A stretch of 45,854 bases of DNA. Source: Propionibacteriaceae bacterium (lineage in GTDB: Bacteria > Actinomycetota > Actinomycetes > Propionibacteriales > Propionibacteriaceae). This document shows, piece by piece, positions 13,460 to 21,696 of the stretch. The stretch's first letter is position 1. Each line of letters opens with the position of its first letter. The notes beneath the pieces are model-generated. The model was not told the origin of the DNA and did no database searches. It saw only the letters and a program-made list of their open reading frames with translations. The translations under genes and the position numbers were made by a program. The DNA lies in contig JAPUEL010000016.1 of assembly GCA_027492545.1 (NCBI GenBank), positions 65,191 through 111,044 of the forward strand. Direction: 5' to 3'.

Positions 13460-15289
13460 CTAGTCGAGGTCCGGCCGCGACTCCGGGTCGATGAACGCCG
13501 CGCCGATGCGCTCGACGGAGCGCTCGAGCTGATCGAGGCGGAGCTGGAGCTCGTGCACGACGGGGTCGCGCAGGTCGTCGGGGCGGAAGTCCGGCACCTC
13601 CCTGCCCGCGCGCTTGATCTCGTCGATCTCCACCCGCATCTTGTCGAACTCGCGGATCTTCTTGAACCAGTCGAACTCGTCGGTGAACCTCTTGAGGTCG
13701 ACCTCGCGGCGGATGGGCTTGATGTCGTCCTCCCACTTGATCTTGAGGACCTTGACGGCCTGGACCGCGGCCAGCACGTCGATCCGGCCGTACCCCATCT
13801 GGTTGTTCCACGTGCCGTTGCCGTACCCGGGCGTGGTGGCGTAGGCCACGGTGCCCACCTTCGCCGCCGTCGTCTCGATGATGGTGCGCACCGCCGTGTT
13901 GGTGAGCGACGGCTTCCTCGAGATGAGCAGTGCGGCCAGGCCTGCCACGTGGGGTGTCGCGGCGGAGGTGCCGTTGAAGGTCATCGTGTAGTCGCCCGCG
14001 GCGTACCCGTCCCCGCCGGTGCGGTCGGGCGCCGGGCAGAGGACTCCCGGGGCCACGACCGAGATCTGAGGGCCGAAGTTGGAGCCCCAGCCCTCGCCGT
14101 CGGGGCTGGTGGGGGACTTCCGGTTGTCGGCCTGATCGGAGGCGCCCACGGCGATGACAAGCGGGTTCGTGGCGGGGTAGGTGATGCCGTTGGCCGTGTT
14201 GTGGTTGTGCGTGGCCACGCACATGACCAGCCCGGCGGCGTGGGCCTCCGCGATCGCGGGATCGATGATCGCCGCGTCCCAGCCGTTCCAGCCGAAGCTC
14301 ATCGAGATCACCCGGGCGCCCTGGGTGCGGGCGTAGCGGATGCCGGCGGCTACCTCGGTGTCCGACCATGTGGAGAAGGCGATCGGAAGGATCCGGCAGC
14401 CGCCGGCCACGCCAGCAGTGCCGATGGAGTTGTTCAGCGGCGCCGCGGCGATCCCCGCGCACGGCGTGCCGTGGTTGCCGGTGGGCGCGCCGGTGCCGGA
14501 CATGGTGCCCAGGTTGATGCCGTTGCCGGCGAAGCTGCCCACCAGGTCCGGATGGTTGAGGTCCACCCCTTCGTCGAGGATGGCCACGGTGACCGACGCG
14601 GCGCCCAGCTGCACGTCCCACGCCGTCGAGCCGGCGCCGCCCGCGTTGATGCGGACCATGTCCCACTGCGAGGCGAAAAGCGGATCGTTGGGGTTCATGG
14701 CGACGGGGACCACGAGCGGGATGAACTCCAGCTTCACCTCCGTCCCCAGCTTTTTCGAGAGCTCGTCGCGGATCTCGTAGGCGGGCCGGTGGCCGGCGGT
14801 GACGGTGTAGACGTCGAAGTCGCCGAGCCATTGACTGCGGACGTCATCGCGGACGAGCCCGAACTGCTCCAGCACCTCGGCCTGCGCCGGGTCCCCGGCG
14901 GTGACGCTCGGGATCACCACGGCGTCTGCCTTGGGGGACAGGTACTCGGTGGACCCGGCGAACTCGGCGGCGTAGACGGGGGCCACCCACTCCGCCCCGT
15001 CGCCGGAGGCGATGGCCTCCGGCGGGGGCTTGAACTTCTTTCCGTCGCTCGTGCGGGTGAAGACCAGCTCGGGGGTGTTGTTGATCGACGCATGCGGCAT
15101 CGCGTCGGCCCGCGCGCCCCGCGCGGCGGGTCCGGCCTCTCCCTGGGCCTCGAGGGGCACCAGGCCCAGCGCGGAGAGCGTGTCGTCGGGACCGGCCGCC
15201 CGAGTGACGGGCAGCTTGACGAGCACCTGCGACGGGACGAGCGTCAGCTTGGCGCCGCTGGGGTGAACGATGGAGGTGGGGAATGGCAT
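13460..15289 (-). CDS. S8 (subtilisin-like) serine protease without signal peptide
   Basis: A 609-residue subtilase. The triad is intact: D239 in VAILDEGVDLNHPDL, H273 in GNHGTPCAG, and S442 in NGTSAATPHVAG. Residues 1-200 look like a prodomain of at least two strand-rich parts. About 100 residues after the catalytic domain (510-609) are highly charged and partly coiled-coil-like (RREVDLKRF, HELQLRLDQLERSVERI), ending in a PESRPDLD tail. No signal peptide or membrane anchor is present, so an intracellular location is likely unless exported by another route. The ATG at 15289 has a good Shine-Dalgarno (GGAAGGAG). It is the first gene of a three-gene operon with the unknown protein and ATP-grasp ligase, suggesting proteolysis coupled to peptide ligation. 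Confidence 0.88.
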   Translation of the reverse strand: MPFPTSIVHPSGAKLTLVPSQVLVKLPVTRAAGPDDTLSALGLVPLEAQGEAGPAARGARADAMPHASINNTPELVFTRTSDGKKFKPPPEAIASGDGAEWVAPVYAAEFAGSTEYLSPKADAVVIPSVTAGDPAQAEVLEQFGLVRDDVRSQWLGDFDVYTVTAGHRPAYEIRDELSKKLGTEVKLEFIPLVVPVAMNPNDPLFASQWDMVRINAGGAGSTAWDVQLGAASVTVAILDEGVDLNHPDLVGSFAGNGINLGTMSGTGAPTGNHGTPCAGIAAAPLNNSIGTAGVAGGCRILPIAFSTWSDTEVAAGIRYARTQGARVISMSFGWNGWDAAIIDPAIAEAHAAGLVMCVATHNHNTANGITYPATNPLVIAVGASDQADNRKSPTSPDGEGWGSNFGPQISVVAPGVLCPAPDRTGGDGYAAGDYTMTFNGTSAATPHVAGLAALLISRKPSLTNTAVRTIIETTAAKVGTVAYATTPGYGNGTWNNQMGYGRIDVLAAVQAVKVLKIKWEDDIKPIRREVDLKRFTDEFDWFKKIREFDKMRVEIDEIKRAGREVPDFRPDDLRDPVVHELQLRLDQLERSVERIGAAFIDPESRPDLD

Positions 15290-15404
15290 GGCGGGCTCCT
15301 TCCGGGAACGCGCCCCAGACTGGGCGGTTACTCGTCAAGAGCAGTCGACGACCCCCTTGATACACGCAGCCCCTTGGTGCGCGGGTCGAGCGCCCGTCGC
15401 GGAC

Positions 15405-16601
15405 TCAGGCGAGAGTCAGCTCGAGGAGCCGGCCCCCCGAGCCGTCCTCGAGGACCCAGATGGCGCCGTCGGGGGCCTCAGCCACGGCTCGGATGCGGGC
15501 CCCCATGGACCAGCTCTCCGCCTGGCTGGCAGTCTCGCCGTCGAGGTCGACCCGCACCAGCGCCTCCCCGGACAGCGCCCCGAGGAAGGCGTCACCCTTC
15601 CAGGCGGGGAACAGGTCCCCGGTGTAGATCATCAGCGAACCGGGCGAGATGCTGGGCGTCCAGAACGCCTTCGGGGGCTCGAACCCGTCGCCGTCGGCGT
15701 GGTCGGGGATCTCGCCGCCGCCGTAGTGGGATCCGTTCGAGGCCTCAGGCCAGCCGTAGTTGAGCCCGGGTTGGACCAGGTTGAGCTCGTCGCCGCCCTG
15801 GGGGCCCATCTCGGAGACCCACAGCCGGCCGTCGCCGTCGGCGGCCAGGCCGAGTGGGTTGCGGTGTCCGATGCTCCAGAACTCGGCCGCGACACCGCCC
15901 TCGCCGGCCCACGGGTTGTCGGGGGCCGGGTCGCCGTCGAGGGTGAGCCGCACGATCTTGCCGAGGTTGCCGTCCATGGCCTGGGCGGGGTCGAACTTCT
16001 GCCGGTCCCCGGAGCTGACGAACAGGTGATCGTCCTGGATCAGCAGGCGGTGCGAGAAGTGGCCGTCCCCGTCCACCTTGGGCGTCTGCTCCCAGATGAC
16101 CTCGACGTCGGCGAGCTCTGCGGCGGCCACGTCGAGGGTCCCGCGCCCCACGACAGCGCCGGTGCCACCGTCGCCGCGCTCCACCCAGGAGAGATAGACG
16201 GTGCCGTCGTCGGCGAAGGTGGGCCCGGGAATGAGGTCGCCCAACCCGCCCTGGCCGGCGGCCACCACGTCCGGGACTCCGCTCACGTCGCGAACCGTGC
16301 CGTCCGGGTCGCGGAGCTTGACGGCGCCGCCACGCTCGGTGACCGCCATGGTGTCGGTGCCGGGGAGGAAGGCCAGCGCCCACGGCTCGTCGAAGGACTC
16401 GTGCTCCACGACGACGAACTCGTGTGTGTCCGGGATGGCTGACGGTGTCGCGGGCGAGGTGGCCGAAGGCGAGGGCTCGCCGGCGGCCGACGTCGCGGCC
16501 GGGCTGGGCGTGACGGTGCGGGGCGCGTTGGGCGTCTCCGCCGGGCTCGAGCAGGCGGCGAGTCCGGCGAGCGCGAGGGCGGCTAGGGCGAGTCGTCGCA
16601 T
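15405..16601 (-). CDS. PQQ-dependent sugar dehydrogenase, lipoprotein
   Basis: A 398-residue soluble-aldose-dehydrogenase/sorbosone-dehydrogenase-type beta-propeller (GSDH family), predicted to oxidise sugars outside the membrane with PQQ. The N-terminus is a lipoprotein signal with lipobox LAAC and Cys17. A Ser/Thr/Pro/Ala-rich spacer to about residue 58 follows. Family blocks include FDEPWALAFLP, GGLGDLIPGPTF, FSHRLLIQDD with the likely catalytic His, GHRNPLGLA, VSEMGPQGGDELNL and GLNYGWPEAS. No PQQ biosynthesis genes are in the window, so the cofactor may be scavenged or the protein may have lost redox function. TAGCTT lies 6 nt before the start. The gene stands alone between the protease operon and the alcohol dehydrogenase gene. 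Confidence 0.88.
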   Translation of the reverse strand: MRRLALAALALAGLAACSSPAETPNAPRTVTPSPAATSAAGEPSPSATSPATPSAIPDTHEFVVVEHESFDEPWALAFLPGTDTMAVTERGGAVKLRDPDGTVRDVSGVPDVVAAGQGGLGDLIPGPTFADDGTVYLSWVERGDGGTGAVVGRGTLDVAAAELADVEVIWEQTPKVDGDGHFSHRLLIQDDHLFVSSGDRQKFDPAQAMDGNLGKIVRLTLDGDPAPDNPWAGEGGVAAEFWSIGHRNPLGLAADGDGRLWVSEMGPQGGDELNLVQPGLNYGWPEASNGSHYGGGEIPDHADGDGFEPPKAFWTPSISPGSLMIYTGDLFPAWKGDAFLGALSGEALVRVDLDGETASQAESWSMGARIRAVAEAPDGAIWVLEDGSGGRLLELTLA

Positions 16602-16607
16602 GCTTCG

Positions 16608-16613
16608 AAGCTA
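16608..16613 (-). promoter_or_regulatory. Candidate -10 of the sugar dehydrogenase (leaderless)
   Basis: TAGCTT on the minus strand is 6 nt before the ATG at 16601; no Shine-Dalgarno is present. Confidence 0.38.
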
Positions 16614-16658
16614 CCCGCCGACCTCAAGCCGGCGGCGGGGCCGCGCCGGCAGCGCCCC

Positions 16659-16706
16659 CCCTCAGCCAGCGGTGGGGAGGCCGCTGCGCGGCTCCTCAGC
16701 CAGCGG
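16659..16706 (-). repeat. Two partial copies of the CCGCTGGCTGAGG element at the alcohol dehydrogenase 3' end
   Basis: On the minus strand CCGCTGGCTGAGG occurs twice (near 16660-16672 and 16694-16706), separated by a GCCGC...GCGGC hairpin. The upstream copy supplies the last codons and the TGA stop of the dehydrogenase gene. Confidence 0.7.
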
Positions 16707-17730
16707 ACGGGGGAGTCAGCAACACCTTGATGGCGGTGCGCTCGTCCATGGCGGTGTAGCCCTCGGCCGCGCGATCCAACGGAAGCGTCAGGTCGAACAC
16801 CTTGCCCGGGTCGATCTCGCGCTTCCAGATCAGGTCGATCAGCTCCGGCAGGAAGCGGCGCACGGGGGCGGGACCGCCGTGCAGGTGGACGCCGGAGAAG
16901 AACAGGTCCATCCCTGAGAGGGTCACGTCGTGCGTGACACCCACGTACCCCACATGCCCGCCGGCGCGCGTGGCCTTGATGGCCTGCATCATCGACTCCT
17001 GCGTCCCCACCGCCTCGATGGTGGAGTGGGCCCCCAGCCCGCCGGTGATCTCCTTGATCCGGGCCACGCCCTCGTCGCCGCGCTCCTCGACGATGTCCGT
17101 GGCGCCGAACTCGCGTGCAAGCGCCTGGCGGTCCGCGTGGCGGCTCATCGCGATGATCCGCTCCGCGCCCAGCTGCTTCGCGGCGAGGATGCCCAGGAGC
17201 CCGACCGCGCCGTCACCCACCACCGCGACCGTCTTGCCCGGCCCCGCCTCCGCCGCGACCGCCGCGAACCAGCCCGTGCCGAGCACGTCGGAGGCGGCCA
17301 GCAGCGAGGGGACGAGGTCGTCGTCGGGCGTGCCGGGGGTGGCGACGAGGGTGCCGTCGGCCAGCGGCACCCGCAGGAACTCCGCCTGGCCCCCCGTCGA
17401 CGCCGCGGCCTCGCGCTGCACGCAGTGCGTGTGGTACCCCGCGGCGCAGATCTCGCAGGTGTTGTCGGAGGCGAAGAAGGAGCCGACGACGAAGTCGCCC
17501 GGCTTGACCGTGCGCACGTCGCTGCCCACCTCCTCGACGACGCCGACGTACTCGTGGCCCATCGGCGTGGGCCCGTCCTGGTGCTCGATGCCGCGGTAGG
17601 GCCAGAGATCCGAGCCGCAGATGCACGACGCGGTGACGCGCAGGATGGCGTCGGTGGGCTTGACGATGGCGGGCTTCTCGCGGTCCTCGACCCGGACGTC
17701 GCCCGGCCCGTACATCACAACTCCACGCAT
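16696..17730 (-). CDS. Zinc-dependent alcohol dehydrogenase family protein
   Basis: A 344-residue medium-chain dehydrogenase/reductase. The catalytic-zinc site C37 in ASCICGSDLW and the GHEYVG glutamate block are present. The Rossmann motif is VVGDGAVGLLG. The structural-zinc lobe is reduced: DNTCEICAAGYHTHC has three cysteines, as in several glutathione-independent subfamilies, so it may lack the structural zinc. Substrate is unknown. The ATG at 17730 follows a GAGGAG ribosome site. The gene is divergent from the MmyB-like regulator, a common arrangement in actinobacteria, so that regulator probably controls it. The C-terminus continues past the usual IKVLL end by a few residues encoded by a repeat element. 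Confidence 0.88.
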   Translation of the reverse strand: MRGVVMYGPGDVRVEDREKPAIVKPTDAILRVTASCICGSDLWPYRGIEHQDGPTPMGHEYVGVVEEVGSDVRTVKPGDFVVGSFFASDNTCEICAAGYHTHCVQREAAASTGGQAEFLRVPLADGTLVATPGTPDDDLVPSLLAASDVLGTGWFAAVAAEAGPGKTVAVVGDGAVGLLGILAAKQLGAERIIAMSRHADRQALAREFGATDIVEERGDEGVARIKEITGGLGAHSTIEAVGTQESMMQAIKATRAGGHVGYVGVTHDVTLSGMDLFFSGVHLHGGPAPVRRFLPELIDLIWKREIDPGKVFDLTLPLDRAAEGYTAMDERTAIKVLLTPPSAG

Positions 17731-17869
17731 GGTGTTCTCCTCATAGTCCTGGGGTGCGGACCGTTGCCCGCACTCACCCATCACCCATCAAACCCGCCCT
17801 TGCGCCGCTGGGAAAGGACCTGTCGTGAGGTGTACCACCAGGGCATCCCTCGCGCGCTCCGGGCGGCGT

Positions 17870-17875
17870 TACCGT
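17870..17875 (+). promoter_or_regulatory. Candidate -10 of the MmyB-like regulator (leaderless)
   Basis: TACCGT is 6 nt before the ATG at 17882. No -35 is recognisable in the divergent 151-bp intergenic region. Confidence 0.35.
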
Positions 17876-17881
17876 GGGTGG

Positions 17882-18757
17882 ATGGACAACCGAGACGCAG
17901 TGCGCGAGTTCCTCACCAGCAGGCGCGCCAAGATCACCCCGCAGCAGGCGGGCGTGCCCACCTCAGGGCAGCGTCGGGTGCCGGGGCTCCGCCGGAGCGA
18001 GGTCGCGACACTGGCGGGGATGAGCGTCGAGTACTACTCCAAGCTCGAGCGGGGGCAGCTGGCGGGTGCGTCGCCGTCGGTGCTTGAGGCCATCGCGCGG
18101 GCGCTGCACCTCGACGACGCCGAGCGCGAGCACCTCTTCGATCTCGCGGCGGCCGCCCAGGGCGGCGGCATGGTGGCGAGGCCGCGGCGGCGCTCCGACA
18201 AGCAGTGGACCCCGACGCCCGGGCTGCAGTGGATCCTCGACGCGATGCGCGACGCGCCGGCCGCGATCGGGAACGGTCGCGGGGACCTGCTGGCCGCCAA
18301 CCACCTCGGCAGGGCGCTGTATTCGGACCTGCTCAACGAGCCACGGCCGAACTTCGCCCGGTTCATCTTCCTCGACGAGGCCGCCCGCCGGTTCTACCCG
18401 GACTGGGACTACTTCGCCGACATCACCGTGGCCAATCTCCGCACCGAGGCCGGCCGCGACCCCCGCGACCGCCAGCTCCACGAGCTCGTCGGCGAGCTGT
18501 CCACGCGCAGCGAGGAGTTCCGCCGGCGGTGGAGCGCCCACGACGTGCGCATCCACGCGGCAGGCGCGAAGCACTTCCATCACCCGGTGGTCGGTGACCT
18601 CCATCTGGCCTACGAGACGGTGGACCTCCGCACGGGCGGCGGCGTGTCGATGACGGTGTACGCGGCCGAGCCGGCGTCGCCGTCGGAGCATGCGCTCCAG
18701 CTGCTGGCGAGCTGGGCCGCGACGACCCTCCCGGCCCCCGTCCGCGCCGACGCCTGA
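17882..18757 (+). CDS. Helix-turn-helix regulator with MmyB-like ligand-binding domain
   Basis: A 291-residue cytoplasmic transcription factor. Residues 5-85 form an XRE-type helix-turn-helix (GLRRSEVATLAGMSVEYYSKLERG), characteristic of this family, as is the QQAGVPTSGQRRVPGLRR lead-in. Residues from about 100 on are the MmyB-like PAS-fold domain (TPGLQWILDAM, NGRGDLLAANHLGRALY, NFARFIFLDEAARRFYPDW), proposed in homologues to bind fatty-acid-like ligands. It is divergent from the zinc alcohol dehydrogenase and probably regulates it and itself. It ends 4 nt before the convergent MATE gene. The identification is secure; target and ligand are inferred. Confidence 0.9.
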   Translation: MDNRDAVREFLTSRRAKITPQQAGVPTSGQRRVPGLRRSEVATLAGMSVEYYSKLERGQLAGASPSVLEAIARALHLDDAEREHLFDLAAAAQGGGMVARPRRRSDKQWTPTPGLQWILDAMRDAPAAIGNGRGDLLAANHLGRALYSDLLNEPRPNFARFIFLDEAARRFYPDWDYFADITVANLRTEAGRDPRDRQLHELVGELSTRSEEFRRRWSAHDVRIHAAGAKHFHHPVVGDLHLAYETVDLRTGGGVSMTVYAAEPASPSEHALQLLASWAATTLPAPVRADA

Positions 18758-18761
18758 GCGC

Positions 18762-20069
18762 TCAGCCGCCGAGCCGCATCCACCGGTCGCCCCGGGCCCG
18801 GAGTCCCAGCGTCACGGCCCGCGCCCCCATGAACACGACGCTGAACGACACCCACAGCCAGGTCAACCCCGGCTGCCCCTCCGGCAGGGTCAGCGCGACG
18901 AGCGACACCGGCGCGTAGACCACGACGGTGACCACGCCCGCGATGGCCAGGTAGCGGCCGTCGCCGGCGCCGATCAGCACGCCGTCGAGCAGGTAGACGT
19001 AGCCGGCGAGCGGCAGCGCCACCGCCACGATGACCAGCAGCCGGGCCACCAGGGCTCTGACCTCGTCGTCGGGCGAGAAGAACGAGGCGACGGGGTGGCG
19101 CAGCAGGACCGCGACCAGCCCGATCACCGCGCCCCCACCCACCGACCACCAGGTCATCAGCCGGGTCGACGAGCGGGCCTCGCCGGCGTCCCCTGCGCCC
19201 AGGGCGGTGCCGATGATGGTCTGTCCGGCGATGGCCAGGGCGTCCAACGCGTAGGCCATCAAGCCCCAGACCTGCATCACCACGTGGTGCGCGGCCAGCC
19301 CCGCGGCGCCCTGCGCAGCCGCGACGAAGGTGGTGACGAGCAGGGCTACCCGGAGCGTCACGGTGCGCAGCAGCAGGGGCACGCCGACGGCGAGGCTGCC
19401 CATCATCTGCGTCCACGAGGGCCGCAGCCGAGCCCTGGCCCGCCGGGCGTGGGCGGCGACCAGGGCGGCCGCCGTCGCCCCGAGGGCCGTCTCAGCCAGC
19501 GCCGTCCCCAGGGCCGCCCCCGCGATCCCCATTCCGGCGCCGAACACGAAGGCCACGTTGAGGCCGAGGTTGAGCGCGGCGCTCCCGATGGAGAGCACCA
19601 GAGGGGTGCGGGCGTCGGCGAGGCCGCGGAAGGTGCCTGTGGCGGCGAGCATCACCAGCATCCCGGGCAGCCCGGGGATCGACCAGCGCAGGTAGGCGAC
19701 CGCCTGGGTGTGGATGTCGCCCGCGGCGCCGAGCGCAGAGGCCAACCACGGGGCGGCCACCCACACGAGGGCGCCGACGACCAGGCCGATCAGCCCCGCG
19801 AGCCACATCGCCTGCACCCCGAGCCCGATGCCGTGGGACCGCTGACCGGCGCCGATCTGCCGGGCGACCACCGCCGTCGACCCGTAGGCGAGGAAGATCA
19901 TCAGGCCGGTGACGGTGGTGAGCAGCCCCGAGCCGATGCCGAGTCCGGCCAGGGCGAGGGTGCCGAGCGTGCCGACGATCCAGGTGTCGGCCAGCATCAT
20001 GAGCGGCTGCGCGACGAGGGCGGCGAATGCGGGCACCGCAAGGGCGAGGATGCGGCGGGAGATGCTCAT
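18762..20069 (-). CDS. MATE family efflux transporter (DinF-like)
   Basis: Integral membrane antiporter of 435 residues with about 12 hydrophobic segments in two similar halves, as expected for multidrug and toxin extrusion proteins. The N-terminus (RRILALAVPAFAALVAQPLMMLADTWIVG) and the repeated motif in the second half are typical of the DinF branch. Probable role: Na+- or H+-driven export of organic cations or oxidised lipids/drugs; substrates cannot be read. The ATG at 20069 was chosen because the membrane protein begins there; the open frame extends to 20798 but runs antisense to a real gene. TAGACT on the minus strand lies 10 nt upstream. Convergent with the MmyB-like gene. Confidence 0.92.
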   Translation of the reverse strand: MSISRRILALAVPAFAALVAQPLMMLADTWIVGTLGTLALAGLGIGSGLLTTVTGLMIFLAYGSTAVVARQIGAGQRSHGIGLGVQAMWLAGLIGLVVGALVWVAAPWLASALGAAGDIHTQAVAYLRWSIPGLPGMLVMLAATGTFRGLADARTPLVLSIGSAALNLGLNVAFVFGAGMGIAGAALGTALAETALGATAAALVAAHARRARARLRPSWTQMMGSLAVGVPLLLRTVTLRVALLVTTFVAAAQGAAGLAAHHVVMQVWGLMAYALDALAIAGQTIIGTALGAGDAGEARSSTRLMTWWSVGGGAVIGLVAVLLRHPVASFFSPDDEVRALVARLLVIVAVALPLAGYVYLLDGVLIGAGDGRYLAIAGVVTVVVYAPVSLVALTLPEGQPGLTWLWVSFSVVFMGARAVTLGLRARGDRWMRLGG

Positions 20070-20079
20070 GGCGTCGGGG

Positions 20080-20085
20080 AGTCTA
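20080..20085 (-). promoter_or_regulatory. Candidate -10 of the MATE gene
   Basis: TAGACT on the minus strand, 10 nt before the ATG at 20069, directly abuts the 78-bp palindrome at 20086-20163. Confidence 0.35.
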
Positions 20086-20163
20086 CGCGGCAACGTGCCC
20101 GCAGTGCGGGTGACCCCGATCTGACGCAGGCTCGGTGACCCGCACTGGGGGACCGGTTCCGCG
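20086..20163. repeat. 78-bp palindromic element, copy in a divergent promoter region
   Basis: Imperfect inverted repeat from cgcgg at 20086 to ccgcg near 20163; inner arms AGTGCGGGTGACC against GGTGACCCGCACT are near-perfect. Same length and same right-arm core as the element at 33098-33175 and the partial one at 24-48. Confidence 0.65.
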
Positions 20164-20186
20164 CCAGCGCCCGTCCCGAGGACCAC

Positions 20187-20192
20187 TAGGCT
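20187..20192 (+). promoter_or_regulatory. Candidate -10 of the methyltransferase-like gene (leaderless)
   Basis: TAGGCT lies 6 nt before the ATG at 20199; no Shine-Dalgarno is present. Confidence 0.4.
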
Positions 20193-20198
20193 CGCCGG

Positions 20199-21002
20199 AT
20201 GGACCGCCTCATCCCCGACCGCGACACCCCTGGCGCGTTCTGGGTGCGGTTCGGGCCCACGTCGCAGTCCTGGGTGGATCCGGCGCGGCCGGACTTCCTG
20301 GCCTTCGAGTACGTCCAGCACATCGCCATGGTGCTGGACCACACCGTCCTCGACGCACCCCTCGACCGGCGCCTCCGCGTGGTCCACCTCGGCGGGGCAG
20401 GCATGTCCATCCCGCGCTGGCTCGCGTGGCGTCGCCCCGGCACCGCGCAGGTGGTGTGCGAGCCGGACTCCCTCCTCACCGAGGAGGTGCGCCGCAAGAT
20501 CCCGCTGCCGCCCCGCTCGGGCATCAAGGTCCGCGACACCGACGGCCGAGCGGGCCTGCGCGACATGCCCGACGCGTGGGCGGACGTGGTCATCGTCGAT
20601 GCCTTCGACGGCGCCCAGGTGCCGGGGGAGCTTGCCACCGTCGAGTGCCTCGATGAGCTCCGGCGCGTGGCCCGCAACGAGGCCGTGGTGATCTACAACG
20701 TCACGGACCGGTCGCCCTTCGCGTGGGGCAAGCGGCTCGCGGGCGGGCTGGCCGAGCGCTGGCCGCACCTGCTCGTGGGCATGGAACCGGTGGTCCACAA
20801 GGGCAAACGCTTCGGCAACCTGGTGATGGTGGGCAGCGACGCGCGCCCGGACGTCGCGGGGATCGAGCGGGCGTCCGCGCGCCTGACCGTCGGCTACCGG
20901 TGGATCACCGGCCGCGACGCCCGCGCGTGGCCCGGCGGAGCGCAGCCCTTCGTCGACGACGCCGCCGAGCCCTCCCCGGGGCCTGCGGGTCGCGGCTGGT
21001 AG
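20199..21002 (+). CDS. Spermidine synthase-like methyltransferase-fold protein
   Basis: A 267-residue protein with the class I methyltransferase/spermidine synthase fold. The glycine motif VVHLGGAGMSIPRWLAW near residue 60 matches the L.LGGG.G..PR of spermidine synthases. An acidic residue closes the next strand (VVCEPD), and the DVVIVDAFDG strand is the family's aspartate motif. Residue patterns for putrescine binding are not obvious, and such actinobacterial proteins are often of unknown activity. It is cytoplasmic, without membrane segments. TAGGCT 6 nt upstream suggests a leaderless start. A palindrome follows the stop codon before the phosphatase gene. Confidence 0.75.
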   Translation: MDRLIPDRDTPGAFWVRFGPTSQSWVDPARPDFLAFEYVQHIAMVLDHTVLDAPLDRRLRVVHLGGAGMSIPRWLAWRRPGTAQVVCEPDSLLTEEVRRKIPLPPRSGIKVRDTDGRAGLRDMPDAWADVVIVDAFDGAQVPGELATVECLDELRRVARNEAVVIYNVTDRSPFAWGKRLAGGLAERWPHLLVGMEPVVHKGKRFGNLVMVGSDARPDVAGIERASARLTVGYRWITGRDARAWPGGAQPFVDDAAEPSPGPAGRGW

Positions 21003-21011
21003 GCGTCCGGG

Positions 21012-21059
21012 TCCAGTGTCGGTTCTTGCCGGTCAGTCCCGGCAGAAACCGACACTGGA
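21012..21059. repeat. 48-bp palindromic element, copy 1
   Basis: Arms TCCAGTGTCGGTTCTTGCCGG at the left and its near reverse complement at the right, loop of about 5 nt. The same element recurs at 35710-35755. It lies between two same-strand genes and may act as a terminator. Confidence 0.75.
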
Positions 21060-21066
21060 AGCCTCC

Positions 21067-21072
21067 TAGACT
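21067..21072 (+). promoter_or_regulatory. Candidate -10 of the histidine phosphatase gene (leaderless)
   Basis: TAGACT is 7 nt before the GTG at 21080 and supports that start codon. Confidence 0.4.
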
Positions 21073-21079
21073 CGGGCCC

Positions 21080-21625
21080 GTGATCCTCCACCTCGTCCGG
21101 CACGGGCAGTCGACGTGGAATCTGGAGCGGCGGCTGCAGGGCCAGCGGATGGACGTGCCGTTGACCGATCTCGGCCGTGCCCAGGCCCGCGACGCGGCCC
21201 GTGCCCTCGCCGACGCGACGTTGACCGCCGTCGTCACCTCGGACCAGTTCCGCGCGGTGCAGACCGCCGAGGTGATCGCGGCCGCCGCGAGGCTCCCGTT
21301 GGTTACCACCCCGCTGCTCCGCGAGCAGGGGCTCGGATCGCTCGAGGGTCTCAGGTACGACGATCTCGCTGTCGAGCCGGTCCCCGACGGGCAGCACATC
21401 AGCGAGGTGCGCTGGGGCGGGGGAGAGTCCGTCGAGCAGGTCCACGCCCGCCTGCGCCGATTCGTGTCCCACCTCCGCGACAGCCACGCTCCCGACGCCC
21501 GCCTCGCCCTCGTCTCGCACGGCGACACGTTGCGGGTTCTGCTCGCGGTGCTGGAGGGTCGCGGACACCGGGACGTGGAGTGGGTCGAGTTCGGAAACGG
21601 CCAAGTCGTGACCCGCCGCCTCTGA
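21080..21625 (+). CDS. Histidine phosphatase family protein (phosphoglycerate-mutase-like)
   Basis: A 181-residue cytoplasmic phosphatase of branch 1. The phospho-accepting His8 lies in LVRHGQSTWN at the very start. The second-half catalytic SHGDTLR histidine is also present, as are the arginine of TSDQFRAVQTAEVI and the acid EQGLGSLEG. Short length and lack of extra loops favour a broad-specificity phosphatase over a true phosphoglycerate mutase. The GTG start at 21080 puts the RHG motif at the family's usual position, and TAGACT 7 nt upstream supports leaderless translation. Substrate is unknown; cobalamin-pathway CobC-type activity cannot be excluded, but the cob genes are 19 kb away. Confidence 0.9.
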   Translation: MILHLVRHGQSTWNLERRLQGQRMDVPLTDLGRAQARDAARALADATLTAVVTSDQFRAVQTAEVIAAAARLPLVTTPLLREQGLGSLEGLRYDDLAVEPVPDGQHISEVRWGGGESVEQVHARLRRFVSHLRDSHAPDARLALVSHGDTLRVLLAVLEGRGHRDVEWVEFGNGQVVTRRL

Positions 21626-21663
21626 GCGGCTCCTGTCCCGACCCGGCTGACAAACAAAACCGA

Positions 21664-21696
21664 CGGTACCGTAAGTTACGCAACCGTAGGTACCAT
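21664..21696 (+). promoter_or_regulatory. Promoter and overlapping palindromes of the desaturase operon
   Basis: TACCAT (21691-21696) lies 6 nt before the GTG at 21703 and is a candidate -10. Just upstream are two overlapping perfect palindromes, CGGTACCG (21664-21671) and CGTAAGTTACG (21670-21680), plus a second GGTACC. Their position over the -35/spacer suggests a repressor operator, perhaps TetR-like. The regulator is not identified. Confidence 0.5.

Noticed and set aside
18690..20138. Plus-strand frame opposite the MATE gene
   Set aside because: Composition is His/Asp/Gly/Arg low complexity, while the minus strand encodes a clear transporter.
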